A DNA stretch of 64,000 bases from an uncultured Pelagibacteraceae bacterium (GCA_902538885.1 CACBGU010000004.1:1-64000); one strand, 5' to 3'. Shown: positions 1-8,809, numbered from the stretch's first letter. Notes: generated by a model from the sequence alone, not told the origin. A program made the numbers and translations.

Positions 1-1
1 C

Positions 2-358
2 ACACTTTTCGTTTATTTGTTCCAGGCTCAAATTAATCTTAAAAAATTAAAACCATTCATGATTGGATTTATATTCTTTTTCTTTTTATCACCTGTGCTT
101 TACGCTTATGTTTCAATTTCAAAAGACGATAAGAGAACTGATTATCCGGGTAAAGAAATTGCAATAAAAACTCAATATGCCTGGGAACAACAATTCGACT
201 CTAAAATAAATGTAGTATTGGGAGATGAATGGAATGCTGGAAATCTTTCTTATCATTTAAAATCTAGACCAGTTTGGGAAGGTTTTGTTGAAAGAGAAAA
301 ACTTGATCAATTGAAAGATTATATGTGTCTTGATAGTATTTGCGTAGGATCAAGATAG
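2..358 (+). CDS. C-terminal part of a membrane glycosyltransferase (GT39/ArnT-like), 5' end outside window
   Basis: The frame is open to the left edge, so this is the last ~119 codons of a longer protein. One hydrophobic membrane segment (about visible residues 18-38) is followed by a ~75-residue soluble tail. A single last helix before a periplasmic tail with a 'GDEWNAGNLSYHLKSRP' type sequence fits the C-termini of dolichyl-phosphate-mannose mannosyltransferase-like (GT39/ArnT) enzymes, which transfer sugars from lipid carriers at the outer face of the inner membrane. The next gene, a GT2 polyprenyl-phosphate sugar synthase, starts at the base after the stop codon; such enzymes make the lipid-linked donor that a GT39 protein uses, which supports the call. 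The catalytic N-terminus is not visible, so the family is inferred. Confidence 0.55.
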   Translation, partial: TLFVYLFQAQINLKKLKPFMIGFIFFFFLSPVLYAYVSISKDDKRTDYPGKEIAIKTQYAWEQQFDSKINVVLGDEWNAGNLSYHLKSRPVWEGFVEREKLDQLKDYMCLDSICVGSR

Positions 359-1228
359 ATGAAATATGTAATTTTAATTCCAATTTATAACGACAGAGAG
401 TCTTTAAAAATACTGATTGAGAATATTAATATTGAAATTAAAGATTTGGATCATGAGATATCTTTAGTTGTGATAAATGATGCTTCTTCTCAACAGATTA
501 TTGATAATTATCCAAATATTGAGAATATCAATTCAATTGAGATAGTTAATATGAAAGAGAACAGGGGTCATGCAAGATGTATAGCATCTGGCTTGAAATA
601 TATCTTTGAAAAAAAAGAATTTGATTTTGTAATTCCTATGGATGGTGATGGTGAAGATAGACCAGAAGAAATCAAAAATTTTATTGAACTTTCTAAACAA
701 TCTGATGAAAAATCTTTAGTAGGCGAAAGAGTAAAAAGATCTGAGGGTTTAATTTTTAAAACTTGTTATCAATTTCATAAATTTTTAACCTTAGCATTTA
801 CGGGACAATCAATTAAATTTGGTAATTTTACGTGTTTATCAAAAACAACGGTAAAAAAAATGTTAGATGAAAAAGCTACCTGGAATAGTTTTTCTGGATC
901 TTTAAAAAAAATAGAGAAAGATTTAATAAGCATGCCCTCCATTAGAGGTAAAAGGTATTTTGGTCCATCTCAGATGAGTTTTTTTAATTTATTAAAGCAT
1001 TCTCTTTCAATTATTAGTGTGTTTAGAAAAACTGTTTTAATTAGATCAGCTTTATTTATTATTTTTTATATATTACTGATCAAAAGCTATGCATCAGTAA
1101 TTACTTCATTACCATTAGTTTTGTTATTGATAATGATTTATTCAATTTCTAGTTTAGCTTTAAGAGAAAATATTGAAGAATTTAATAATTCCTTAACAAA
1201 TATTCACGATATTGATAAAATAAAATAG
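359..1228 (+). CDS. GT2 family glycosyltransferase, dolichyl/polyprenyl-phosphate sugar synthase-like
   Basis: 289 aa. The N-terminal GT-A fold starts with the nucleotide-binding strand 'ILIPIYND' (residues 5-12), a second 'VVINDASS' strand (about 37-44), and an acidic metal-binding motif DGDGEDRP (about 95-102) where polyprenyl-phosphate mannosyltransferases have DADLQHPP. Two predicted membrane helices lie near the C-terminus (about 225-265), as in DPMS-like enzymes that load a sugar from a nucleotide donor onto a membrane lipid phosphate. The ATG directly follows the stop codon of the upstream membrane glycosyltransferase, so the two probably form a donor-synthesis/transfer pair for cell-surface glycosylation. 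The sugar cannot be told from sequence. Confidence 0.8.
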   Translation: MKYVILIPIYNDRESLKILIENINIEIKDLDHEISLVVINDASSQQIIDNYPNIENINSIEIVNMKENRGHARCIASGLKYIFEKKEFDFVIPMDGDGEDRPEEIKNFIELSKQSDEKSLVGERVKRSEGLIFKTCYQFHKFLTLAFTGQSIKFGNFTCLSKTTVKKMLDEKATWNSFSGSLKKIEKDLISMPSIRGKRYFGPSQMSFFNLLKHSLSIISVFRKTVLIRSALFIIFYILLIKSYASVITSLPLVLLLIMIYSISSLALRENIEEFNNSLTNIHDIDKIK

Positions 1229-1231
1229 TTT

Positions 1232-2677
1232 ATGAAAAACTTTTTTAGAAAAGTTGCATTTGGCTTAAAGCCTGATGAAAAAGCTCCTTCTGATCCATTA
1301 GTTTGGGCTCAAAAACAGGTCGAGTCAATTCCCGAATTTAATTGGAAGGGGAAACATATCTATTCTGAAAAAGAAATGAGAAAGTATTGGATAACGCAAA
1401 GGGTTGAAGAAAATACCACATTAAGAAAAAAATATAAAAATGATCCAGAAGGTTTTAGGAGAGCTGAACGTAAATTAGAGGCTGATACTGGAAAAAAACT
1501 TTGGCCTGCTAACGAACTGTGCATCAGACACGCAGAAGGTATAAGAAGCGACCATCCAGTTTTAGCTAAGCTTTGGTATTTTTGGGGAAATCATTTTACG
1601 ATAAGTGACACACAAACATTAGGCTCATATTCTACTGGAGCTTATCAGAGAGATTTTATTAGAGCCAATATGGATAAAAATTTTGAAACTATGGCAACTG
1701 AAGCAACTCTAGCTTGGCCAATGATTATGCATCTTGATAATAAAGAAAATGTGGGCCCTAAGTCCGAAAGTGCAAAGCAAGAATGGAGAAGAAGAGAAAA
1801 AAGACCGGCAACACTAAATGAAAATCACGCAAGAGAATTAATGGAGCTTCACACAATTTCTCCAAAAGCAGGTTATACGCAAGAAGATGTCATAGAGTTA
1901 GCAAAAATTATGACTGGATGGAGACCTAAGTGGAGTAAATCAAAAGATAATGGAAGTGATGTGAGATTTGATCCAGAAAGGCACGAACCTGGTAAAAAAA
2001 TAGTTTTAGGAAAAGAATATAAAAAAGGAAGAAAAGCTATAAAGCTAGCTATTAAGGATTTAGTTAACCATCCTTCTTGTAGAGAGTTTATCGCAACAAA
2101 GCTTTGTAGATATTTAATTACAGATGAGCCAACGCCTCAAATGATTGCGCCAGTTATAAAAGCGTGGGAACAATCAGATGGATTTTTACCAGAAGTTCAC
2201 AAGGCCGCAATTAAAGTTGCTTTTGAATACAATGACAAATATCGAAAATTTCAAAATCCAGAAAATTGGTGGCTTACAACGATAAATATGTCAGGATCAA
2301 CATACTCATATCCAACTAAAGAGAAGGAAATTGATAGTCTCCCACTAGGAATTAAACCTTTCGGACAAATCAGTTGGCAAGGTTGGTTTTTAGAGGATTT
2401 AGGTTGTCATCCTTATAGACAAAAACAACCTAATGGATTTTCAGATCTTGAAAAAGATTGGCTATCAACAGAATTAATCATAAGAAGAATAATGTTTGCT
2501 AAAACTGCTTTCCATAAATTCAACACACAAGATATGTTAGATGACAATATTCATGAAAAAATAATTCGTAATAACTTTGATAACCCAGATAAAATTTTAA
2601 AAATTGTATCAAAAGCAAAGACTAACGAGGAAAAACATATATTATTATTTAACTTACCGGAGGTATTAAAAGCATGA
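1232..2677 (+). CDS. DUF1800 family protein
   Basis: 481 aa. The motifs 'KLWYFWGNHF' (about 111-120) and 'LNENHARELMELHTI' (about 195-209), then 'ELAKIMTGWRP', are typical of the DUF1800 family, which has no assigned biochemical role. I see no obvious signal peptide, unlike some relatives. The stop overlaps the ATG of the next gene, a DUF1501 protein (ATGA overlap at 2674-2677), so they are translationally coupled. DUF1800-DUF1501 pairs recur in many marine bacteria and are usually thought to act together outside the cytoplasm; that is inference from gene pairing, not a known reaction. Confidence 0.85.
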   Translation: MKNFFRKVAFGLKPDEKAPSDPLVWAQKQVESIPEFNWKGKHIYSEKEMRKYWITQRVEENTTLRKKYKNDPEGFRRAERKLEADTGKKLWPANELCIRHAEGIRSDHPVLAKLWYFWGNHFTISDTQTLGSYSTGAYQRDFIRANMDKNFETMATEATLAWPMIMHLDNKENVGPKSESAKQEWRRREKRPATLNENHARELMELHTISPKAGYTQEDVIELAKIMTGWRPKWSKSKDNGSDVRFDPERHEPGKKIVLGKEYKKGRKAIKLAIKDLVNHPSCREFIATKLCRYLITDEPTPQMIAPVIKAWEQSDGFLPEVHKAAIKVAFEYNDKYRKFQNPENWWLTTINMSGSTYSYPTKEKEIDSLPLGIKPFGQISWQGWFLEDLGCHPYRQKQPNGFSDLEKDWLSTELIIRRIMFAKTAFHKFNTQDMLDDNIHEKIIRNNFDNPDKILKIVSKAKTNEEKHILLFNLPEVLKA

Positions 2678-3834
2678 AGATATCAAGAAGAGATTTTTTA
2701 AAAGGAACTGCAACTTCTTTGTTTTTAGCTGGATTTAATTTTCCGGTTTTAGCCTCAACTTCTAAAAAGAAAAACTTAATAGTTATAATGCTTAGAGGAG
2801 GAATGGACGGTCTTTGTGCCGTTCCCGTTATAGGAGACAAAAGTTTTGAAAAAATCAGAAAAGGTATTTTAATTGAAAATCCTATGAAACTTGATACTGA
2901 CTTTGCTTTGCATCCTAAGTTAAAGGGATTTAGTGAATGTTGGCATGACAATACGGGTGCCATTGTTCATGCAACAAGCATTCCATACACAGCTCGATCA
3001 CATTTTGAAGGACAAAATTTAATGGAGTCAGGTGGAAGAGTTCCTTATCAAGAAAAAACAGGATGGCTTGGACGGGGAATGAAACTTGCTAACCTTAAGG
3101 GCGAAGGTTTGGCTTTATCTTTACCAATGCCATTATTATTAAGAGGTGTTCCTAAAAATGACAATTATTTTCCAGCTGATGGAAGACTTCCAAGAGAAGA
3201 AACGCTTGAGCTTTTAAAATCAGTTTACGCAGATAGTTCAGAAGAAGAATTATTAGACATGATGAATTTTATTAAAAAGCGTAAAAATGAAGAGATGGGC
3301 ACTGGCGCAAGTTACAATAAAAGAAATAATAAAAATCTTGCAATGAAAGCAGGACAACTTATGTCAAATCCAAATGGCCCAAGAGTTGCAGTGTTCGAAG
3401 TGAATGGTTTTGATACTCATGCAGCACAAGGCGGAATTAATGGTACGCATACAAGATGTTTAGTTGAGATGGATACGATTATTCAAAATTTAAAAATATC
3501 TCGAACAACTTATGCAAATTCAATTATCTTAACTGTTACAGAATTTGGCAGAACAATTAAGAAAAATGGTGGAAATGGAACAGAGCACGGTTACGGAACT
3601 GCAGTATTTTTAGCCGGAGGTTTAGTGAAAAAAAGCCAAGTTCATACTGATTGGCCAGGTTTAAAACGAAAAGAACTTTTTGATGGTAGAGATTTAAATG
3701 CTACGATTGATGCACGATCTGTTTATGCATCTGCTATGTCCACAGTATTTGATCTAGATTTTAAAAGAATTCAAAAAGAAGTTTTCTTTGGAGACAAATT
3801 ACAAAATTTATCAGATAAACTATTTAAAGCTTAA
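2674..3834 (+). CDS. DUF1501 family protein with Tat signal
   Basis: 386 aa. The N-terminus carries a twin-arginine signal (SRRDFLKG, residues 4-11, then a hydrophobic stretch), so the protein is exported folded by the Tat system. The core has the DUF1501 hallmarks: 'IVIMLRGGMDGL' near residue 35, 'HFEGQNLMESG', and 'VNGFDTHAAQGG' (about 247-258), 'TVTEFGRT', 'GTEHGYGTA'. The family belongs to the alkaline-phosphatase/sulfatase-like superfamily, but its substrate is unknown. It is coupled to the upstream DUF1800 gene and followed 3 bases later by a secreted serine hydrolase-like gene, suggesting a three-gene periplasmic unit. Confidence 0.88.
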   Translation: MKISRRDFLKGTATSLFLAGFNFPVLASTSKKKNLIVIMLRGGMDGLCAVPVIGDKSFEKIRKGILIENPMKLDTDFALHPKLKGFSECWHDNTGAIVHATSIPYTARSHFEGQNLMESGGRVPYQEKTGWLGRGMKLANLKGEGLALSLPMPLLLRGVPKNDNYFPADGRLPREETLELLKSVYADSSEEELLDMMNFIKKRKNEEMGTGASYNKRNNKNLAMKAGQLMSNPNGPRVAVFEVNGFDTHAAQGGINGTHTRCLVEMDTIIQNLKISRTTYANSIILTVTEFGRTIKKNGGNGTEHGYGTAVFLAGGLVKKSQVHTDWPGLKRKELFDGRDLNATIDARSVYASAMSTVFDLDFKRIQKEVFFGDKLQNLSDKLFKA

Positions 3835-3837
3835 TTC

Positions 3838-5271
3838 ATGAAAAAACTCATGCTTATTATTTTTAGCTTTGTATTTTTGTCCAGCAACGTACTTGCAAAT
3901 GATAAATATCTTAACGAGTTTAACAAGTGGTTATTAGACAATGGTCATACTAAGTATGTAAGTATTGAACAAAAAGCAGGATGCAAAAAATTAATTCAAA
4001 AACATGGTTTAAAAGTACCAAAGGTCGGTCTTGTTGATGAACCAAAGGTTAAAACTAACGAGTGGTTCTGGCTTGAATGTCATAAACCTCAAATTACAAA
4101 TAATCTAAAAATCAAATTTTTTAAAAAAAAAGATGGTAAAATTCGTGACTCAATTCCATGGAATGCAAAAAAAATTAATGATGACACTTTATTATATTAT
4201 GGATTTGTAAGAAGTAAAAAAGCAGATTTGATGGGTGGAAAATGGTTAACGGAGCCTTCATCAAATCCATATGAATTTGAATTCGATTTACGTGAGGATA
4301 AAAAAGTAGACAAAGAGCTCAAGAAATCAGCTATGATGAGTTATCTATTATTTGAAAATGGTAAAATAACAGTAGACAAGAAAAGTCCCGAAGATCGATT
4401 TGGTATTCTATTAAATGAAGATGCTAAACTTTTTTCATCATCAGTCGGCAAAACAATTGTATCGTATGTTTTAGGAAATGCAGTCTGCGAAGGGTATATT
4501 GATGGAGTAAATTCTAAAATCGACGATTGGCCACTAATAAAAAATACGCTTTATGATGGCCAAAAAATAATCGATGTGATCAATATGTCTGCTGGAGATC
4601 AAGAATATATAAATGTTAATGAGAGAGTTAAAAAAACTGGAAAAACAGCAGGCAATTATACAATTAAATATCTTATGGAAGAAGTTTTTAAAAATTCTAC
4701 AAAAAAGAAACAAAAATGGAATTATAGTGGATTACCTCCACATTTGATAAATAACTATATATGGTTCAAGTCTAATGGAGATTATCAAAAAATATTAGAT
4801 AAAACTTTTAAAGAAAAAGCTAAAATTAAACATAGTGTTCAATTTAGAACAAAGGATAATGAAAAAAATTATGAAGATAGAATTGCAACTTATGAAGATG
4901 GAATATTGGATAGTCATTTTTGGGCTACAAGATATGATTATTTAAGAATTGCAAAAGCAATGTTAGATGATTGGCAAAATGATACTTGTGTTGGAAAATA
5001 TCTTAAAACAGTTTTTAATAATAGAGTGAATAAAAATTACCAAGGAAATGTGGATAATAATAGTAATTGGTTCAACCCTAAACAGTATGCAGGCTTTTTT
5101 CACACAGGATATACAGGAATGAAAGACAGAGCTGTAATGGGTATGGATGGAAATGGTGGTCAATCAATAATGATTGATTTTGATCGTGGACGGATAATTG
5201 TAATAAAGTCGATACACAATAATTATAATTGGAAAAAAATGGCACATTCTGTAATTAAAAAAGGTAAATAA
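3838..5271 (+). CDS. Secreted serine beta-lactamase-like (class C / PF00144-type) protein
   Basis: 477 aa with a signal peptide (residues 1-20, ending ...SNVLA/ND). A SxxK active-site motif, S202-V-G-K205, sits in a 'LFSSSVGKTIVSYVLG' helix as in class C beta-lactamases, esterases and DD-peptidases. The second motif is Y296-S-G rather than Y-x-N, and an H-T-G (about 421-423) can serve as the K/HTG strand motif. The first ~150 residues do not look like the catalytic fold and may be a separate domain. It follows DUF1501 by 3 bases, so it may share its operon. A peptidase or esterase role is more likely than drug resistance; the Gly replacing Asn in the second motif leaves activity open. Confidence 0.7.
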   Translation: MKKLMLIIFSFVFLSSNVLANDKYLNEFNKWLLDNGHTKYVSIEQKAGCKKLIQKHGLKVPKVGLVDEPKVKTNEWFWLECHKPQITNNLKIKFFKKKDGKIRDSIPWNAKKINDDTLLYYGFVRSKKADLMGGKWLTEPSSNPYEFEFDLREDKKVDKELKKSAMMSYLLFENGKITVDKKSPEDRFGILLNEDAKLFSSSVGKTIVSYVLGNAVCEGYIDGVNSKIDDWPLIKNTLYDGQKIIDVINMSAGDQEYINVNERVKKTGKTAGNYTIKYLMEEVFKNSTKKKQKWNYSGLPPHLINNYIWFKSNGDYQKILDKTFKEKAKIKHSVQFRTKDNEKNYEDRIATYEDGILDSHFWATRYDYLRIAKAMLDDWQNDTCVGKYLKTVFNNRVNKNYQGNVDNNSNWFNPKQYAGFFHTGYTGMKDRAVMGMDGNGGQSIMIDFDRGRIIVIKSIHNNYNWKKMAHSVIKKGK

Positions 5272-5272
5272 A

Positions 5273-6550
5273 TTAAGCCCTAATCGTTGGTAAACAAAAG
5301 AAATCAGCGGTATCTATTTTAGAAGAATATTGCCTTCTCATATTCCATTTTTTATGAACTCCAGCACTTGCAACACTTAAAGTAGATCTTCCATATCGAT
5401 GATTGGTATTATCAATTGATCTCATTAAGCTATTTATTTTTTCATCTTTTTCAGACGTAAATAAATTTGTTTTATCACTTGCATTCGATAATCCTGTTAG
5501 CATCACGCCTGCTTTTTGATAACGGTAACCATTTTTAAAAATACTTTCCAAAATTGAAACTGCTGTCTTAACTGTTTCAATACTGTTGTTTGTTGCAATT
5601 GGAAAATCAACAGTCTTTGCATTTGAATAGTAACCAAAGTTCCTTTGAAAAGGACTGGTTCTAACAAATACAGTAATTGCTTTTGCAACTAAAGACTCTG
5701 ATCTAATTTTTTCAGATGCATTTAAACAATAATTTGCAACTGCTTCTTTTAACTCTTGGAAAGTTTCAATTCTTTTTCCAAATGATCTTGAAACCACACA
5801 GCTCTTTCTTTTTGTTGTAGTTGTCTCCAAACCTATGCAAGAAATTCCTCTAAGCTCCATTGCAGTTCTTGAACTTAGAACGTTTGATGATTTTTTGATC
5901 CAGGTGTTAGACTTATTTTTTAATTGTTTAGCATTATAAATTCCATGCTTTTGATAAAACTTAGTTAGTTGTCTTCCAACACCCCAGACATCATTAATTT
6001 CAACTTTTTCTAAAATAGGATCTAAGTTTTCAATTCCGATTAAACTTGTCACCCCTGATTGTTTTTTCTTAGCAATGTGGTTTGCAACTTTACTTAAAGT
6101 TTTTGTATTTGCTATTCCAATACTGGTTGGAATTCCTGTCCATTGTAAAACTGTTTCTCTAATTTCTTTTCCAACTTTTTCTACTTCACTGTCAGGAAAG
6201 TTTGATAGATCCAAAAAAGCTTCATCAATGGAGTAAACTTCTATTTCTGAATTAAATCTTTTAAGAGTTCGCATCACTCTTCTTGATAAATCTCCGTATA
6301 AAGAATAATTAGATGAGAAAACTTCAACTTTATTTTTAAGAATAATATCTTTTGCTTTAAAATAGGGTTCACCCATTTTAATTCCTAAAGCTTTTGCTTC
6401 ATTTGATCTTGAAATGATACAGCCATCATTATTAGATAAAACAACAACAGGCTTTCTTCTTATTTTTGGATTGAACAATCTTTCACATGAGACGTAAAAA
6501 GAATTACAATCAATTAATGCTATTTTTTTAGTATGTTGAATGGATGACAT
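5273..6550 (-). CDS. umuC: Error-prone DNA polymerase V catalytic subunit UmuC (Y family)
   Basis: 425 aa from the chosen start (Met at 6550, MSSIQHTKK; an in-frame Met 9 bases upstream is possible). The Y-family palm begins with '[17 protein letters not shown]', with D as first metal ligand, followed by '[19 protein letters not shown]' and the catalytic '[12 protein letters not shown]' (SIDE motif). The helix-hairpin-helix region ('DVWGVGRQL') and little finger follow, and the C-terminus has the UmuC-specific tail. It performs translesion synthesis together with UmuD'. The gene overlaps the end of umuD by 23 bases, so both are one operon under the SOS box upstream of umuD. Its 3' end meets the convergent beta-lactamase-like gene with one base between. 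Confidence 0.95.
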   Translation of the reverse strand: MSSIQHTKKIALIDCNSFYVSCERLFNPKIRRKPVVVLSNNDGCIISRSNEAKALGIKMGEPYFKAKDIILKNKVEVFSSNYSLYGDLSRRVMRTLKRFNSEIEVYSIDEAFLDLSNFPDSEVEKVGKEIRETVLQWTGIPTSIGIANTKTLSKVANHIAKKKQSGVTSLIGIENLDPILEKVEINDVWGVGRQLTKFYQKHGIYNAKQLKNKSNTWIKKSSNVLSSRTAMELRGISCIGLETTTTKRKSCVVSRSFGKRIETFQELKEAVANYCLNASEKIRSESLVAKAITVFVRTSPFQRNFGYYSNAKTVDFPIATNNSIETVKTAVSILESIFKNGYRYQKAGVMLTGLSNASDKTNLFTSEKDEKINSLMRSIDNTNHRYGRSTLSVASAGVHKKWNMRRQYSSKIDTADFFCLPTIRA

Positions 6551-6923
6551 AAGTAACAACCCCCCAAATAAAAATATCTTGTTCTTCGTTAATTAAAATT
6601 CTGTCAGAAAACTCTTTAGATCCAGAAGTTAAAAATTTTTTATCTCGTTCTTGAACTAAAGTTTTAACCACAAGCTCATCATGAACATTTGCAATCACCG
6701 TTGAAAAGTTTTTTGGTTTTAAACTTTTATCGACAACTAATAAATCACCATCATTAATCCCAACATCGACCATGGATTTACCTTGAACTCTAATGATAAA
6801 AGTTGCTGGAACATTTCTTATTAAATGCATGTTCAGATCTATATCTTCTTCGATATAATCAGTAGCGGGGGAAGGAAAACCAGCGCCTGCTTTATGTAGA
6901 TAATAAGGGATTGTTAGTTTCAT
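6528..6923 (-). CDS. umuD: UmuD, self-cleaving S24 subunit of DNA polymerase V
   Basis: 131 aa from Met at 6923; an in-frame ATG at 6953 would add 10 residues, but it would place the SOS box inside the coding region, so I prefer the shorter form. The cleavage site is A-G in '[20 protein letters not shown]', matching the C-G/FPSPA site of E. coli UmuD. The Ser of 'VQGKSMVD' and the Lys of 'ELVVKTL' form the Ser/Lys dyad of S24 peptidases. RecA filaments trigger cleavage to UmuD', which joins UmuC. There is no separate LexA in this window. The start codon abuts the SOS box, and there is no Shine-Dalgarno sequence, so translation would be from a very short leader. Confidence 0.93.
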   Translation of the reverse strand: MKLTIPYYLHKAGAGFPSPATDYIEEDIDLNMHLIRNVPATFIIRVQGKSMVDVGINDGDLLVVDKSLKPKNFSTVIANVHDELVVKTLVQERDKKFLTSGSKEFSDRILINEEQDIFIWGVVTYVIHSTY

Positions 6924-6938
6924 GTTCTTGTTTTGTTC
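6924..6938 (-). promoter_or_regulatory. SOS (LexA) box of umuDC, GAAC-N7-GAAC
   Basis: On the minus strand the 15 bases GAACAAAACAAGAAC end directly before the preferred umuD ATG. This is an exact match to the alphaproteobacterial LexA operator (GTTC-N7-GTTC on the other strand). A promoter upstream has -35 TTGAGT (6970-6965), a 17-base spacer and -10 TATAAA (6947-6942), placing the start of transcription at the box, so LexA binding would block initiation. Confidence 0.85.
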
Positions 6939-6941
6939 TAC

Positions 6942-6970
6942 TTTATAAACCATTTATACAATACACTCAA
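6942..6970 (-). promoter_or_regulatory. Predicted promoter of umuDC
   Basis: Minus strand: -35 TTGAGT at 6970-6965, 17-base spacer, -10 TATAAA at 6947-6942. The -35 hexamer is also one arm of an inverted repeat ACTCAA-N11-TTGAGT (6965-6987), which may be an extra operator. Confidence 0.55.
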
Positions 6971-6994
6971 GAGGTTGTATTTTGAGTCCGTAAT

Positions 6995-7015
6995 TGAATC
7001 AAAAGTGAATCAAAA
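6995..7015. repeat. Two direct copies of TGAATCAAAA, 11 bp apart
   Basis: TGAATCAAAA occurs at 6995-7004 and again at 7006-7015 in the region between umuD and the divergent VOC gene. A spacing of 11 bp is one helical turn, as expected for a regulator binding on one DNA face. It lies upstream of both genes, and I do not recognise the regulator. Confidence 0.5.
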
Positions 7016-7110
7016 CGTGAACATCGAAACTACATTTTGTATGCTTGTGGATAACTTCAACCACTAGTAGTTTAAGTTGGTTATTAAGTTATATAAATTT
7101 TATTTTGATT

Positions 7111-7494
7111 ATGAATATTTTAGATTTTGTGATGGTTGGTTCTGATGATCATGAAAAATCAGGTGATTTTTATGATGCTGTATTTGAACCTTTGAAATTA
7201 AAAAGAGTTTTGAAAACACAAAAATATCTTGGTTACGCTCATTCAAGTGATTCAGAGAAAGTTCAATTTTATGTAACACATCCTGTAAATGGAAAAAATG
7301 CAACGTTTGGGAATGGAACCCAAATCACTTTATTAGCAGATAATAAAGAAGCAGTTGAAAAATTTTATGAGATTGCAATTTCTAAAGGAGCAACAGATGA
7401 GGGGGCCCCAGGAGTTAGAAAAGATGGAAATTATTACGGGTATATTCGTGATTTAGATGGAAATAAGATTGCAGCAAAAAGTGTTTTAAAATAG
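7111..7494 (+). CDS. VOC-superfamily (glyoxalase/bleomycin resistance-type) protein
   Basis: 127 aa from Met at 7111 (MNILDFVMVGSDDHEKSGDF). A start 66 bases upstream is open but would add residues unlike the family. The beta-alpha-beta-beta-beta layout is visible: 'LDFVMVGSDDHEKSGDFYDAVFEPL' opens the first module, and the closing 'GNYYGYIRDLDGNKIAAKS' is typical of glyoxalase/dioxygenase relatives. The family binds a metal and acts on small, often electrophilic compounds, but the substrate is not predictable. It is followed 12 bases later by a Gfa-type enzyme, so the pair may deal with reactive aldehydes; this is inferred from adjacency. Confidence 0.8.
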   Translation: MNILDFVMVGSDDHEKSGDFYDAVFEPLKLKRVLKTQKYLGYAHSSDSEKVQFYVTHPVNGKNATFGNGTQITLLADNKEAVEKFYEIAISKGATDEGAPGVRKDGNYYGYIRDLDGNKIAAKSVLK

Positions 7495-7506
7495 AAAAGG
7501 AGATAT

Positions 7507-7872
7507 ATGAAACTAAATTGTCATTGTGGAGCTGTTGAAGCAGAAATTAATGCTACAGTTAACGAATTAGCAAAAATTGTAAGATGTAATTGCTCTATTT
7601 GTAAAAGAAAAAATGCAACAATGGGAATGGTTAAAAATGAAGATTTTAAAGTTACAAAAGGAGAGGATAAATTAACTTTATATAAATATCATACTAAAGT
7701 TGCTAATCATTACTTCTGCAAAGAGTGTGGAATTTATACCCATCACAATCCTAGAAGTGCACCAACTATGACTGGATTTAATATGGGATGTGTAGATGAA
7801 GTTAAAGTAGAAGATTTAAAAGAAATCGCTTTCTTTGATGGTCTGAACCATCCAATGGATCAAGAAAAATAA
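7507..7872 (+). CDS. Gfa / CENP-V family zinc protein (glutathione-dependent formaldehyde-activating-like)
   Basis: 121 aa. The seven cysteines that bind two zincs in the Gfa fold are present: C5 and C7 (NCHCGAV), C27, C29 and C32 (CNCSIC), C71 and C74 (CKEC). Gfa of Paracoccus was reported to speed addition of glutathione to formaldehyde, though many family members have unknown roles. A strong ribosome site AAGGAGA lies at 7497-7503. Formaldehyde handling would suit a cell with active one-carbon metabolism such as the glycine cleavage and formate dehydrogenase genes in this window, but the assignment is only to family level. Confidence 0.85.
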   Translation: MKLNCHCGAVEAEINATVNELAKIVRCNCSICKRKNATMGMVKNEDFKVTKGEDKLTLYKYHTKVANHYFCKECGIYTHHNPRSAPTMTGFNMGCVDEVKVEDLKEIAFFDGLNHPMDQEK

Positions 7873-7879
7873 AAGTTTA

Positions 7880-8809
7880 ATGCAATCTACTGCTGAGTGT
7901 TTTAAAAAAGTTAAAAGTGATTGTTATAAATTTATAAAATCACAAGAAACTTCAAAAGAAAAATTTAGTAACAAAGACAAGATGTTAAAGTCTTTCTTGA
8001 TACCTGTAAGTTTTTGGATTGCAAAAAAAGCAGATAATAAAAAACCTTATTTTGTTGGATTAGCAGGAGGACAAGGAACGGGTAAAACAACTATCAGCTC
8101 CATAATAAAGATAATATTGGAAAAGTATTTTAAATTGAAAGTATTTAAGATCTCTATTGATGATTTTTATAAAACTAGAAAAGAAAGAATAGCTTTATCA
8201 AAAAAAGTACACCCAATGTTACTAACTAGAGGAGTTCCCGGAACTCATGACATCAATATGATGTTAGATTTCTTTAAAAAATCAAAAAGTAAAAAATTCA
8301 AAAAATTAAAATTACCAAATTTTAATAAGGCAATTGATGATAGATTTCCTAAAAATAAATGGAACACAATTAACAAAAGACCAGAGGTTATTATTTTTGA
8401 AGGATGGTGTGTTGGAGCAAGAGCAGAAAACAATAAGACATTAAAAAAATCAATTAATTCGATGGAAAAAGCTAATGATAGTAAATTAGTTTGGAGAAAA
8501 TACGTAAATCAACAACTAAAAACTAAGTATAAAAAGTTATATTTTCAGTTAAATTGCATGATTTACTTAAAAGCAAAAAACTTTAGTTTATTACAAAAGT
8601 GGAGATTAAAGCAGGAACACAAACTATGGTTAAAAACAAAGAAAAAAGGTGGTCACAAAATAATGAGTAAAGGAGATGTGATTAATTTCATGCAAACTTA
8701 TCAAAGAATTACTCAAAATATGTTCAAAAATATGCCTAAATATGCATCTATAATCTTAAATTTAAACAGTAACCATCAAATTAAAACTGCTGTATATAAA
8801 TCGAAATGA
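7880..8809 (+). CDS. D-glycerate 3-kinase-like P-loop kinase
   Basis: 309 aa. A Walker A motif GGQGTGKTT is at 63-71. The following 'ISIDDFYKTRKERIAL', 'LLTRGVPGTHDINMM' and 'IIFEGWCVGAR' are hallmarks of the plant GLYK / yeast Tda10 group, which phosphorylates D-glycerate to 3-phosphoglycerate, the last step of the glycolate-glycerate (photorespiratory-type) route. Uridine-kinase-like proteins of unknown substrate belong to the same superfamily, so specificity is inferred. The gene starts 7 bases after the Gfa gene and overlaps the tolC start by 4 bases. Confidence 0.8.
   Translation: MQSTAECFKKVKSDCYKFIKSQETSKEKFSNKDKMLKSFLIPVSFWIAKKADNKKPYFVGLAGGQGTGKTTISSIIKIILEKYFKLKVFKISIDDFYKTRKERIALSKKVHPMLLTRGVPGTHDINMMLDFFKKSKSKKFKKLKLPNFNKAIDDRFPKNKWNTINKRPEVIIFEGWCVGARAENNKTLKKSINSMEKANDSKLVWRKYVNQQLKTKYKKLYFQLNCMIYLKAKNFSLLQKWRLKQEHKLWLKTKKKGGHKIMSKGDVINFMQTYQRITQNMFKNMPKYASIILNLNSNHQIKTAVYKSK

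Noticed and set aside
2649-2963. Minus-strand open frame over the DUF1800/DUF1501 junction
   Set aside because: It is antisense to the Tat signal and core of DUF1501 and has no family features.
6528-6953. Longer UmuD starting at the ATG at 6953
   Set aside because: This start would put the SOS box within the coding region and the start codon upstream of the predicted -10; the Met at 6923 follows the box directly.
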